Position numbers and translations under genes: made by a program. The notes beneath the pieces are model-generated. The model made no database searches. It saw nothing but the letters and a program-made list of their open reading frames with translations, and was not told the DNA's origin. Of a stretch of 64,000 bases of DNA, positions 54,463 through 62,396 are shown piece by piece. How positions within the stretch are numbered: the first letter of the stretch is position 1; each line of letters begins with the position of its first letter. Source of the DNA: Deltaproteobacteria bacterium (GTDB taxonomy: Bacteria > Myxococcota_A > UBA9160 > UBA4427); the NCBI GenBank assembly GCA_002719955.1, contig PBFW01000026.1:165490-229489 (forward strand), read 5' to 3'.

Positions 54463-55170
54463 TTGATTGAAGAGAGTTTGGATGGAGATCCAGGTCGGCC
54501 AGATGGAAGTAGATGGCATTGTGGAAGCGCTGGCGATTGCACGCTGACGGCATTGGCGAGGATTCGTGCGGGTGCCCGCGGCGCGTTTGCTCTCGTGCGT
54601 CCGCCAGGCCATCACGTCGCGAGCGATCTCTACGGCGGCTACTGCTATTTGAACAACGCCGCGATCGCGGCGCAACATTTTATCGACGAGACGCGCGAGC
54701 GCATCGCGATCCTCGACGTCGATTATCATCATGGAAACGGCACGCAGTCGATCTTCTACGATCGAAGCGATGTGCTCTAGCTGTTGCTCCATGGCGACCC
54801 GAACCAGGAGTTTCCGTACTACCTGGGGCATGCCGAAGAACGCGGAGTGGGGGCGGGAGAGGGCGCGAACCGGAACTTTCCGATGCCATGGGGGCCGCCG
54901 GTCGTGACCTGGTTCGAGGCATTGGAAGAGGCGTGCCGCGAGATCGAGACCTTCGCACCCGCACTCGTCGTCGTCTCGCTCGGGGTCGACACGTACAAGG
55001 GAGATCCGATCTCCCAGTTCCTGCTCGAGAGCGACGACTACCCGCGGCTCGGCGAGCGAATCGCCCGGCTGGGCCGGCCGACGCTCTTCGTGCTCGAGGG
55101 CGGTTATGCCGTCGAGGAGATCGGTGTCAACGTCGCGAACGTACTTGGGAGCTTCGACGCCTCGGCGTGA
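54463..55170 (+). pseudogene. Acetylpolyamine amidohydrolase, truncated and interrupted by an amber stop
   Basis: Histone-deacetylase-fold enzyme that removes acetyl groups from polyamines. Recognisable core: GARGAFALVRPPGHHVASDL, GGYCYLNNAAIAAQHFIDET, RIAILDVDYHHGNGTQSIFY, then TAG at 54778-54780, then in the same frame LLLHGDPNQEFPYYLGHAEE, ALVVVSLGVDTYKGDPISQF and FVLEGGYAVEEIGVNVANVL. Catalytic His-His and Asp-x-His of the zinc site are all present on both sides of the stop. The N-terminal 60 residues are missing or scrambled beside repeat copy E. One substitution (TAT/TAC to TAG) would explain the stop. Non-functional as read. Confidence 0.72.
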
Positions 55171-55385
55171 ACGCGATACACGTGAATCAGGGTGAGCCCG
55201 ATCGTGCGCCGTCGACGCGCCCCGGCTTTTCCCTGCCTCTCGGTGCACACCGTTGCCTAGTAAGGCCGGACCAAGAATCAAAATAACCCCATCGAATCCA
55301 GGTATTTACAAGGTTTCCCGAATGGCTTGCCAACTTGAGGGGGAGCTGAGAGCGATCAGCGAGTATGAACGGATGATCATGCAAA

Positions 55386-55432
55386 GCATGATCAGTAGTG
55401 AGTCGCCAGTTCGAATCTGGTCTCGTGTTCCA
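55386..55432 (+). tRNA. tRNA 3'-half fragment (elongator tRNA-Met-like)
   Basis: GCCAG-TTCGAAT-CTGGT (55405-55421) is a T-arm with one wobble pair, followed by seven bases, T and an encoded CCA (55430-55432). Upstream CATGATCAGTAG resembles the anticodon/variable region of tRNA-Met (CATAATCAGTAG). No D-arm or 5' acceptor strand pairs with it, so only the 3' portion remains. Such fragments typify integration sites. Confidence 0.42.
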
Positions 55433-55609
55433 TACATAAAAAAGCCGTCCAAGGCGAGGGACAGGGCGAGCGCGGGGGCACGAAGGAGGGTTCGGGGGGG
55501 CATGGAGGAGGTTCCTTTCGCAGGTAGGGGATCAGCTGGTAGCGTCAGCTCCCGCGTGAGCCCGAGCCCAAGGCTAGCCCCGATGACCCACCATCTGCAT
55601 CTCGCCACC

Positions 55610-55655
55610 GGGGATAGACAAAACAATCCCCGTTTTCAGCACAGCCGATATTAGG
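55610..55655 (+). repeat. Dispersed repeat copy D (partial)
   Basis: GGGGATAGACAAAACAATCC resembles the start of copy B (GGGGATACGAAAAACAATCC), then GTTTTCAGCACAGCCGATA matches GTTTTCCACACTGCCGATC after skipping the 23-base centre. It lies at the point where the SRPBCC fragment loses similarity. Confidence 0.5.
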
Positions 55656-55820
55656 TGCTCTGCGCACTACCCCTGGCGTCTCAGACGTGGCGGCGAGTTC
55701 TTCGATCGACTGAATCAACGGGTGGAGCAGGCGATAGTTCTGCAGATCGCACAGAAACGCGTGCAAGCGAGCCGCGGGAACGCCAATCTCAATCTCGTGA
55801 ATGAAGTCTTCTGCCGCCAC
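55656..55820 (-). pseudogene. SRPBCC (START/Bet v1-fold) protein fragment
   Basis: About 50 residues on the minus strand (DFIHEIEIGVPAARLHAFLC, DLQNYRLLHPLIQSIEELAA) match the first strand and helices of SRPBCC/polyketide-cyclase-like proteins (normally about 140-150 residues). Similarity stops near 55656 where repeat copy D begins; the frame then runs into repeat sequence. The GTG near 55820 has no ribosome site, so the 5' end may be damaged as well. Confidence 0.5.
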
Positions 55821-55850
55821 CGAACGGAGCTTAGCGCTCAGTCAGCGACC

Positions 55851-55875
55851 GAGCGGAGTGAGCGACACTCCGCTC
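55851..55875 (-). terminator. Hairpin after subtilisin gene
   Basis: GAGCGGAGT (55851-55859) and ACTCCGCTC (55867-55875) form a perfect 9-bp stem with a 7-nt loop, one base beyond the stop of the minus-strand S8 peptidase. No T-tract; terminator by position. Confidence 0.5.
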
Positions 55876-55876
55876 C

Positions 55877-58864
55877 TCAGGCATGCGGCCCCGGATTCCG
55901 CCGGCGCGCCAAACCCGCGAGCCCTGAAACACCCGTGATCAGCAGCAACGGCTGCGTGGGCTCGGGGACGTACACCGTCGTGGACTCGGCAGCTCCCGAG
56001 GTATCCGCGTTCCCGGCGGCATCGCCGCCCGTAGCCATGAACTCATAGGTACCGTCGCCGCCCAAAGGTGCGTAGTTGATAACCCCGTTTGCGGAGAAAG
56101 CGGAGAGACCCGTATAGGTCCAAACGACTTCCGGCACCTTTCGAACCCAGAGGTCGACGGATGAGAGCGGGCTCGCTGGCGCAGTGTCGGTATAGGAAAA
56201 GGTGAGCGGGATGTCTGCGCCCGCAACATTGGCGGGCGTCGAGACGGACGCCACCGGCGTGACGCTATCGAAGAAGACCGAGCACTCGGAGCTCGCCGGA
56301 ATGCCCTCCCAGTTCCCGCCGACATCCACCGAAGACATCGCGAAATCCCACTGCCCTTGGGTCCCCAACCCAAGGTTGTTGGTCCCGCCGGTTCCAACAC
56401 TGCTCAGGCCCGTATAGATGTAGCTGGCACCTCCGGGCGATAGCGCGTACAGATCGGTTCGATTCACACCCGTCTGGGTATCCGAGGCGGTCCAAGGAAT
56501 CGGCACCGGAGTCGAGTTCGTATAGATCTGCGAAAGCGTGCAATCGCTGATCGGGATGGTTGTCTCCACATTCACTGAGAGCGTCGATGCGTAGGTATAG
56601 ACCTCGCCATAACTCGCGCTCGAAATGCTCAACGGCAGGACGAGTGGTCCCGCCGCGGCACCGCTGGTCGTGAGCGACCACACCTGCGCCGAATTGCTCG
56701 CGGCAGGCAATGTGCCGTAATTGACGGTGGCCCCACCGATGATGCCGGCGACATTCGTGAGCGTCGTATTGGTATTGTGGCTCGCTGCTCCGCCGGTGTT
56801 GAACACGGTCACGGTCGAATTGAAGTCCTGCGAAGGTCCCACCCAGACCGGGGTCGAGTAGCTCCATGTGAAGCTAGGCGGGGACACCGCAGAAAAGTTT
56901 TCCTCGGTCGCGAGCACATAGGGTTCACTCGAGAGACCGGCGATCGACGTGCTCCAGGCGTAGACCTTGATCAAGCCATCGATCGTTGCATTGGATGCAA
57001 CCTGCTGAACGTTGTCCGAGCCAGTCAGATCGCTATCGATCAAGGCACCGTCCGTTTCGTCATACAGCCTCAGGTTCAGGTCGGTGAGTGTGTGCTGGTC
57101 CGTCGACGGTGCGCCGGGCACGTAAGTCGTGGCACGCTTCTGCCAAACGAGAGTCGCCTTCTCGTTGTTGAACATCGTGCCGCTGTAGAGCTTGTAGTCG
57201 TCGTCATCGGGCGCATCGTCTCTGCCGATCACGCTACCGGTGAAGTAGTCGGCCCGGTTGTAATGGGCTTCCCACATATCGAGGTAACCCCAGCCGTATG
57301 ATTTATCCCAAAAGGATCCGCTCACGGGCCCGTCGTCGGTGTCCACTTCTGTGTTGTTGCTAGTCCATGCGTCGGCCGTGTTGATCAAGACCGCCTTCTG
57401 CGCGACCGGATTATTGTTGCCGCCGTCTTCCATCAAGATGATCGCAGCAGCGACGTGTGGAGCCGCCATGCTCGTGCCGGACTTCGAGACGAAGTCGGTT
57501 TCGGTGGTCCAGGTACTATTGGCCGAGAGGATATTCGTCCCGGGCGCGGTGATGTCGGGCTTCCGCCGCGAGCTCGAAACGGGCCCCGTGCTCGACGAAG
57601 AGCGACGCACGTCATCCGTTCGATCGGTGGTGTTGAGATCGTCCATATTGGCGACGGTCATCAAGTTGTAGGCGGTGCCTGGCCAGGTAATCGTCGTCGA
57701 TGCGCCCCAACCCGAGTTGCCCGCAGACTTCGTCACCATCACGTCGAAGTTATCGACGAAGGCGTCATAGAAGGAATCATTCGGACTGTAGACGCCCGCC
57801 GATGCGCCATAGCCCAGGCTGTGATTCACGACCTCGGGCGACTGCACCGCTCCGGTCACCAGGTAATCCATGTTGCTCATGGTGGTGGTCTGCGTGCCAT
57901 CCGACTGCGCCCAGATGATCGCATCGAGACCGTATGCACCGCCTCGATAGGTCGCGTTTGAACTCGCGACGATGCCCGTCACATGCGTTCCGTGGCCCTG
58001 GGTGGAATCGGAGTCCACTGTCGAGCCAGAGTTTGTATAGAAGGAGGCCACCCCGGCGAATGCGGGATGGTTCTGCTGGACGCCCGAATCGACGACGCCA
58101 AAATCGAATAGGCCCCCATCGTAGACGTTCGCGTCATTCCACCACGCGTCGTACTGCGCCGAAGGAACGCTGATGTTGAGTTCGTAGTCGGTCTGCGGAT
58201 CGAAGAGAATGCGCACGACTAGCGGATCCGCCGCGAGGTCGGTAAGTGCAGTGGCGGGGACACTCGCGGCTACACCGCTTTGCAGCGTTTCGTCCCGGAC
58301 CACCCCGCCAAGTCTCAGGACCAATTGCGCGATCGCCGCTTTGCTCGCCTCGCGGTCAACGCGCGTCGCGCTGCCCACAGCCTTTCGCAGATCGTCGCGA
58401 GCGGAGTCGATCTCAGCCCGGAGCTTATCCATCTCGACTTCATCTTGAGGGATGACGAGTGCGCGCATCGCGGCAACCGCGGCGCGCTCCTGCTGCTCAT
58501 TGAGCGATTGCGGCGGACGACTGCGATTGCCCAGCTCCCTCAGTCGCTTCGACGATACCTCGATTTGCGGGCGATGCGCTGACTTGGCCGCCGCTACTGC
58601 AGCCGCGCCATCCGCGGGCTCGGCCCCTCCGGGCCCGGGGCCAACGTGAATCATCACGTCGACCAGCCCCCCAGCGGCCGCGATCGCCTCGGCCGCTGGA
58701 TCGATCTTGCCCGCGGTCCAGCCCCTCTGTTGATCGGCCAGGGAGAGCGCCGCCTCGGCTTCGATTCCGCCCCCATTCCCACCATCCTCGGGTGTGATTG
58801 CGAACGCTGGAGCCGCCAGCGTGAAGGTCAGAACCAGTACGGTGCGAAGAACCGCCGCCGTCAT
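55877..58864 (-). CDS. PEP-CTERM subtilisin-like serine peptidase (S8)
   Basis: A 995-residue exported protease. Signal peptide TAAVLRTVLVLTFTLAAPAFA; an Ala-rich helical propeptide to about residue 215; catalytic domain with Asp in FDFGVVDSGVQQNHPAF, His in STQGHGTHVTGIVAS and Ser in SKSGTSMAAPHVAAAIILME. The C-terminal 450 residues hold Ig-like repeats (PVWVGPSQDFNSTVTVFNTG, SLSVNVETTIP-type units) and end VPEPTQPLLLITGVSGLAGL with basic ARRRNPG, an exosortase target. So it is likely a surface-anchored protease. GAGGAGA precedes ATG 58864. Neighbouring genes are truncated, but this is intact. Confidence 0.92.
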   Translation of the reverse strand: MTAAVLRTVLVLTFTLAAPAFAITPEDGGNGGGIEAEAALSLADQQRGWTAGKIDPAAEAIAAAGGLVDVMIHVGPGPGGAEPADGAAAVAAAKSAHRPQIEVSSKRLRELGNRSRPPQSLNEQQERAAVAAMRALVIPQDEVEMDKLRAEIDSARDDLRKAVGSATRVDREASKAAIAQLVLRLGGVVRDETLQSGVAASVPATALTDLAADPLVVRILFDPQTDYELNISVPSAQYDAWWNDANVYDGGLFDFGVVDSGVQQNHPAFAGVASFYTNSGSTVDSDSTQGHGTHVTGIVASSNATYRGGAYGLDAIIWAQSDGTQTTTMSNMDYLVTGAVQSPEVVNHSLGYGASAGVYSPNDSFYDAFVDNFDVMVTKSAGNSGWGASTTITWPGTAYNLMTVANMDDLNTTDRTDDVRRSSSSTGPVSSSRRKPDITAPGTNILSANSTWTTETDFVSKSGTSMAAPHVAAAIILMEDGGNNNPVAQKAVLINTADAWTSNNTEVDTDDGPVSGSFWDKSYGWGYLDMWEAHYNRADYFTGSVIGRDDAPDDDDYKLYSGTMFNNEKATLVWQKRATTYVPGAPSTDQHTLTDLNLRLYDETDGALIDSDLTGSDNVQQVASNATIDGLIKVYAWSTSIAGLSSEPYVLATEENFSAVSPPSFTWSYSTPVWVGPSQDFNSTVTVFNTGGAASHNTNTTLTNVAGIIGGATVNYGTLPAASNSAQVWSLTTSGAAAGPLVLPLSISSASYGEVYTYASTLSVNVETTIPISDCTLSQIYTNSTPVPIPWTASDTQTGVNRTDLYALSPGGASYIYTGLSSVGTGGTNNLGLGTQGQWDFAMSSVDVGGNWEGIPASSECSVFFDSVTPVASVSTPANVAGADIPLTFSYTDTAPASPLSSVDLWVRKVPEVVWTYTGLSAFSANGVINYAPLGGDGTYEFMATGGDAAGNADTSGAAESTTVYVPEPTQPLLLITGVSGLAGLARRRNPGPHA

Positions 58865-58930
58865 GATTTCTCCTCAATGATGATGAAAGGGAGTGGTCAA
58901 GAGTGTTGGTCCAAAAACGAGTCCGCTGTG

Positions 58931-59036
58931 AGGGGATACGAAAAACAATCCCCGGCGGATAGGAGTTTTAAGCTGCGTTTTCCACACTGCCGATCGTAGG
59001 CATTACGACAAATAGGCCCCAAGGGGCCCGTTCCGG
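58931..59036 (+). repeat. Dispersed repeat copy B (fullest)
   Basis: About 105 bases: a GGGGAT/ATCCCC hairpin, GGCGGATAGGAGTTTTAAGC, TGCGTTTTCCACACTGCCGA, CATTACGACAAATAGGCCCC, and the GGCCCCAAGGGGCC palindrome followed by CGTTCCGGG. Positions 58954-59036 match copy C (62250-62332) at about nine bases in ten. It abuts the end of the alcohol dehydrogenase fragment. Confidence 0.62.
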
Positions 59037-59559
59037 GATCGGACCCGCGCCGAGCACGAGGACGCGGTCGCCGAGGCGACCGGCGGCGCACGGCGTGGAG
59101 CGCGACCGTGGCGGGCTCGACCATCGCCGCCTGGTCCGCGTCGAGACCGTCCGGTACGGCCACCAGACCATCGGCGGGGACCGCGATGCGCGGCGCGTAG
59201 CCCCCGTGTGGCGGGGCGAGAGGATGGATGCCGTAGGCCAGGGCCATGATCGCGGCGCAGCGGTGGGCGTGGCCGGCGCGGCACTCGGCACAGCGACCGC
59301 AGGCCACGGGCACGGCCATCACGGCGCGGTCGCCCTCGCGGAGGGCGCTCTCGCCGCGGCCCAGGCCGGTGACCGTGCCGGTCCACTCGTGGCCACACAG
59401 AAAAGGCGCATAGGGGTCGCCCGAACGATAGGCCGCGACGTCGGTCCCGCAGATGCCGCAGCGGTCCACGCGGAGCACGGCCGCGCCCTCGACGGGTTCG
59501 GGCTCCGGGAACTCGCGAAGCTCCAGCTGTGCGCGCCCGGTGATCAAGGCGGCGTGCAT
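59036..59559 (-). pseudogene. Truncated zinc-containing alcohol dehydrogenase
   Basis: Strong ribosome site GGGAGGAG precedes ATG 59559. The N-terminal GroES-like domain is intact: VDRCGICGTDVAAYRSGDPY, FLCGHEWTGTVTGLGRGESA, catalytic zinc Cys/His and the structural zinc CGRCAECRAGHAHRC. Near residue 155 the frame slips (HAVRR; one frame over GRLGDRVLVLGAGPI gives the Rossmann start). At about 59036 similarity stops at repeat copy B. About half the usual 340 residues are missing. So the gene has both a frameshift and a truncation. Confidence 0.7.
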
Positions 59560-59661
59560 CCGCTCTCCTCCCTCGTGGGTTGAAGCGACAGCTTCGGAGT
59601 TCGACTGCGCGGCCGCAACCCTGTCTTTCGTGTGGCAAGGGGGCGGCCTTCGAGCGCTGAC

Positions 59662-60852
59662 CTAACGTCGAAAACGTGCGACCGCGGCGTGTCGACGTCT
59701 TTGCATCGCCTCGGCGCGATCGGCCGCTCCGACATGCGGCGTGTCCTCGGGCAGCGCCGTTCTCAGCTCTTCGAGGGGGAGGCGTCGGAAGATCGGGTCC
59801 GGCGCGTCTTTGGCTCCGAGAAAGCGCATGGCGACGGTCCCGCGCTCGTCGTGTGCGGGGTCGAGCCAGTTTGGGACGCCCGGGTCCCGATGGGCGATGA
59901 CCGCCCGAAAGACCCCGTCCGTATCCAGCTTGGCCTGGAATCCGTTGAGCGAACTCTGGCGGCTCGCGAACTCGATCTGCTCCCAATAGCGGTTGCCCAT
60001 GGCGAAGACCCAGTGGTCGCAATCGGGGGGCGTAAATTCGACGACGACCGCTTCGTCCGGGTCGCACGCGAAATTGCCCATGCAGTAGGCCTGGCCCGCC
60101 GCTCCACCGTGGCGCGCCGCGGCGTCCGCCGCGTGGACGATCACGGAGTTCTCGGGGAGTGAGAGGAAGCCTGCGCTCATGCGCGCCCATTGCTCCGCGC
60201 CCGAGCGGAGCCAGGTCTCGAGCAGCGCGAGCTGTTCGTCGAGTCGCTCGGGAGAGGGCGGGGGGATCGGCCACTCGGCCCCGACGCGTTCGATCGAGAG
60301 GTCCGCGGGTCGCTCGCGTTCCCAGTCGTAGAAATATTGTCGGACGAGCAGGAATCGGGCGTCCGTGTCTGAGGCGAGCCAGCTCGCGGCATCGGTTTCG
60401 CCGCGCTCGCCGCCGATCTGGAGGTCGAGCGGCGCGTCGGGCGCGAGCCCGAGCGCCCGGGCATCGAGCGAGGCGAGGGTGGTCGTGGCCTGGACGCTGC
60501 CGAGCGCAAAATGTCCGGCGTTGACCTGGACGTCGAAATGGTTCGCGCTGCCACGGGGCCCCTGGACGCGGTAGACCGCGTCGCCCCGCAGCGGGGCGTA
60601 GAGGTAGAGGCAGTCGGGATGGTCCAGGCCCCAGGGCATCGTGTAGTCCATCATGCGCCCGAAGACGGGGTAGTCCGGGTCGTTGTGGAGCACGCAGCTG
60701 GTGAGGCCCGCGGCCAGGAAACGGCCGAGGTAGCGCGTCGCTTCGGCGCGGAAGCGGGGCGTGTCGGGCGCGTCGATCTCTGCCACGATCGACTGGGCGT
60801 GTTCGATGGCCCGTGCGATCGAGGACCAGGTGACGGGGTCGGTTTCCGGCAT
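59662..60852 (-). CDS. DUF1214-domain protein
   Basis: A 396-residue protein with a C-terminal DUF1214 domain (VVEFTPPDCDHWVFAMGNRY, WEQIEFASRQSSLNGFQAKL, FRAVIAHRDPGVPNWLDPA), preceded by an N-terminal region rich in beta-strands (YAPLRGDAVYRVQGPRGSAN, HFDVQVNAGHFALGSVQATT). DUF1214 proteins are widespread and poorly understood; some carry DUF1254 as well. The start ATG 60852 is chosen by length and by the divergent sulfotransferase start at 60889; a longer frame upstream runs antisense to that gene. No signal peptide. Function unknown. Confidence 0.82.
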   Translation of the reverse strand: MPETDPVTWSSIARAIEHAQSIVAEIDAPDTPRFRAEATRYLGRFLAAGLTSCVLHNDPDYPVFGRMMDYTMPWGLDHPDCLYLYAPLRGDAVYRVQGPRGSANHFDVQVNAGHFALGSVQATTTLASLDARALGLAPDAPLDLQIGGERGETDAASWLASDTDARFLLVRQYFYDWERERPADLSIERVGAEWPIPPPSPERLDEQLALLETWLRSGAEQWARMSAGFLSLPENSVIVHAADAAARHGGAAGQAYCMGNFACDPDEAVVVEFTPPDCDHWVFAMGNRYWEQIEFASRQSSLNGFQAKLDTDGVFRAVIAHRDPGVPNWLDPAHDERGTVAMRFLGAKDAPDPIFRRLPLEELRTALPEDTPHVGAADRAEAMQRRRHAAVARFRR

Positions 60853-60888
60853 CACGTGCGAAGATAGGTCGTCTGGGGAGGAAGAGGC

Positions 60889-61899
60889 ATGGATCGTTTC
60901 GTCGTCGGGTCCGGGCGCTGTGGCTCGACGCTGCTCTCGAGGATGCTCGACGCCCATCCTGACGTGGTCTCGATCTTCGAGTTCTTCACGGGCCTCGACG
61001 TGATGCGCCGCTTCTCGGCCGAGCTCGACGCGTCGACGCTCGTCTCCCTGTTGGGCGCCGAACAGGGCTTCGTGACGGCGGCGCTGCGTCGCGGTCACAC
61101 GGCGGAGGAGATCGTCTATCCCTTCGGCGAGCCGGGGATGCGCTATGGGCGAGAAGATCCGCTGCCCTGGCTCTGTGTGGCGATGGCGCCACGGATGAGT
61201 CGGGATCCCGATACGCTCTTCGACGAGATCCTCGCGTGGGCCGCGCAGCGACCGCCCGCGCCGGCGGGGGTTCAATACCGCGCGCTCTTCGATTGGCTCG
61301 CTCAGAAACAGGGCACCACCCATTGGATCGAACGGTCGGGCTCCTCCGTCGACTATGCGGAGTCCCTCGCGGCATGCTTCCCAGAGGCCCGTTTCCTCCA
61401 CCTCCATCGCTCCGGTCCCGAGACCGCGCTCTCGATGCGGGAGCACGGGATCTACCGGCTGCCGATCGCGATGCTCTACGACGTCGAGTTCGAGGCGGGT
61501 AAGACGATCTCTCAGTCCGGCGGCTTCGACCTCGGTGCCCCCGCGCGCGAGGACGACCTCATCGCGCGCGTGCTCCGAGCAAAGCTCCCCCCCGGCCTCT
61601 TCGGTCGCTACTGGAGCGATCAGGTGACGCGCGGTGCCGTCGCGGCGCAGCGAGTGGGCCCCGATCGCTTCGTCTCCATCCGCTTCGAAGACTTGATCGA
61701 CCGGCCTGCGGACACGCTCCGTGAGATCGCCGGGTTCTTTGCACTCGAACCTCGGGAGGACTGGATCGAAGCGGCGGCAGGGTTGGTTCGCGGTCGTCCG
61801 AGACCGCGGCTCCCGGCGCTTTCGACCGTGGAACGATCGGTGCTCGAGGAGGCGTGTGCTCCGGGCGCGGCCGCGATCGAGGACTTTTCCCAGCCTTAG
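60889..61899 (+). CDS. Sulfotransferase-family protein
   Basis: A 336-residue PAPS-dependent sulfotransferase-fold protein. The 5'-phosphosulfate loop is VGSGRCGSTLLSRMLDAHPD at the N-terminus; the 3'-phosphate loop is FLHLHRSGPETALSMREHGI; RFVSIRFEDLIDRPADTLRE is the third conserved strand. It would transfer sulfate from PAPS to a hydroxyl on a small molecule or lipid; substrate unknown. GGAGGAAGAGG precedes ATG 60889 at good spacing. Divergent from DUF1214 with 36 bases between starts, so a shared promoter is likely. Confidence 0.9.
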   Translation: MDRFVVGSGRCGSTLLSRMLDAHPDVVSIFEFFTGLDVMRRFSAELDASTLVSLLGAEQGFVTAALRRGHTAEEIVYPFGEPGMRYGREDPLPWLCVAMAPRMSRDPDTLFDEILAWAAQRPPAPAGVQYRALFDWLAQKQGTTHWIERSGSSVDYAESLAACFPEARFLHLHRSGPETALSMREHGIYRLPIAMLYDVEFEAGKTISQSGGFDLGAPAREDDLIARVLRAKLPPGLFGRYWSDQVTRGAVAAQRVGPDRFVSIRFEDLIDRPADTLREIAGFFALEPREDWIEAAAGLVRGRPRPRLPALSTVERSVLEEACAPGAAAIEDFSQP

Positions 61900-61976
61900 T
61901 CGGGCAAGGAACTCCTCACGTGTGGCCCGTCACGGCTCCCCCTAGGGATTTAACATAATGCCCATACTCGGACGTT

Positions 61977-62294
61977 ATGCCAGAACCCAGCTTATATGTC
62001 CTATGCTCCGCGAGCGTAATGCGCCGAAATACCCTTGCTCTACAAGGAATGTTAGGCTGGGTTGTATCCCAAACTGAACCTGATGGGCGCACCGCTCTTG
62101 AGCACATCGTTCATGAGATGACGACGAGGGCGATGGCAGGCGATTTTTTCTTCGCGAAGTTGGTCGTGGACACGATGGTGCCCGCCGGGTCCAAGCTCCT
62201 GTTGGCGTCGGATCTGAAGGAGGACGACGGGGGGAACGCGACGGTGGTGGCGGATAGGAGTTTTAAGCAGCGTTTTCCGCACCGCCGATACTAG
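61977..62294 (+). CDS. Hypothetical protein truncated by repeat
   Basis: A 105-residue frame, no family recognised. The middle (TALEHIVHEMTTRAMAGDFF, FAKLVVDTMVPAGSKLLLAS) is coherent and helical, so it was probably a real gene. The last dozen residues (DRSFKQRFPHRRY) are encoded by repeat copy C. No Shine-Dalgarno at the ATG; AT-rich TTAACATAAT lies just upstream (61951-61960). Likely a fragment. Confidence 0.38.
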   Translation: MPEPSLYVLCSASVMRRNTLALQGMLGWVVSQTEPDGRTALEHIVHEMTTRAMAGDFFFAKLVVDTMVPAGSKLLLASDLKEDDGGNATVVADRSFKQRFPHRRY

Positions 62295-62332
62295 TCATTA
62301 CGACAAATAGGCCCCAAGGGGCCCGTTCCGGG
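62250..62332 (+). repeat. Dispersed repeat copy C
   Basis: About 83 bases matching copy B from GGCGGATAGGAGTTTTAAGC through CATTACGACAAATAGGCCCC and GGGGCCCGTTCCGGG, with a handful of differences. It forms the 3' end of the hypothetical frame at 61977-62294. Confidence 0.65.
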
Positions 62333-62345
62333 CCTTTGCGGTATC

Positions 62346-62362
62346 GCCCGATGGGATCGGGC
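62346..62362 (-). terminator. Hairpin after minus-strand gene
   Basis: GCCCGAT (62346-62352) and ATCGGGC (62356-62362) form a perfect 7-bp stem with a GGG loop. It lies 34 bases beyond the stop of the gene at 62397-62963, immediately next to repeat copy C. Confidence 0.4.
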
Positions 62363-62396
62363 TGAGGCGGGCGCGCCAAAGATCGGGCATCCCGTG

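Noticed and set aside
54778..54780. TAG as a pyrrolysine codon
   Set aside because: The protein is not a methylamine methyltransferase, no pyl genes are seen, and the same gene lacks its N-terminus, so decay is simpler.
51852..62332. Repeat copies as integron attC sites
   Set aside because: No RYYYAAC/GTTRRRY core pairs, mixed orientation relative to genes, no integron integrase in the window.
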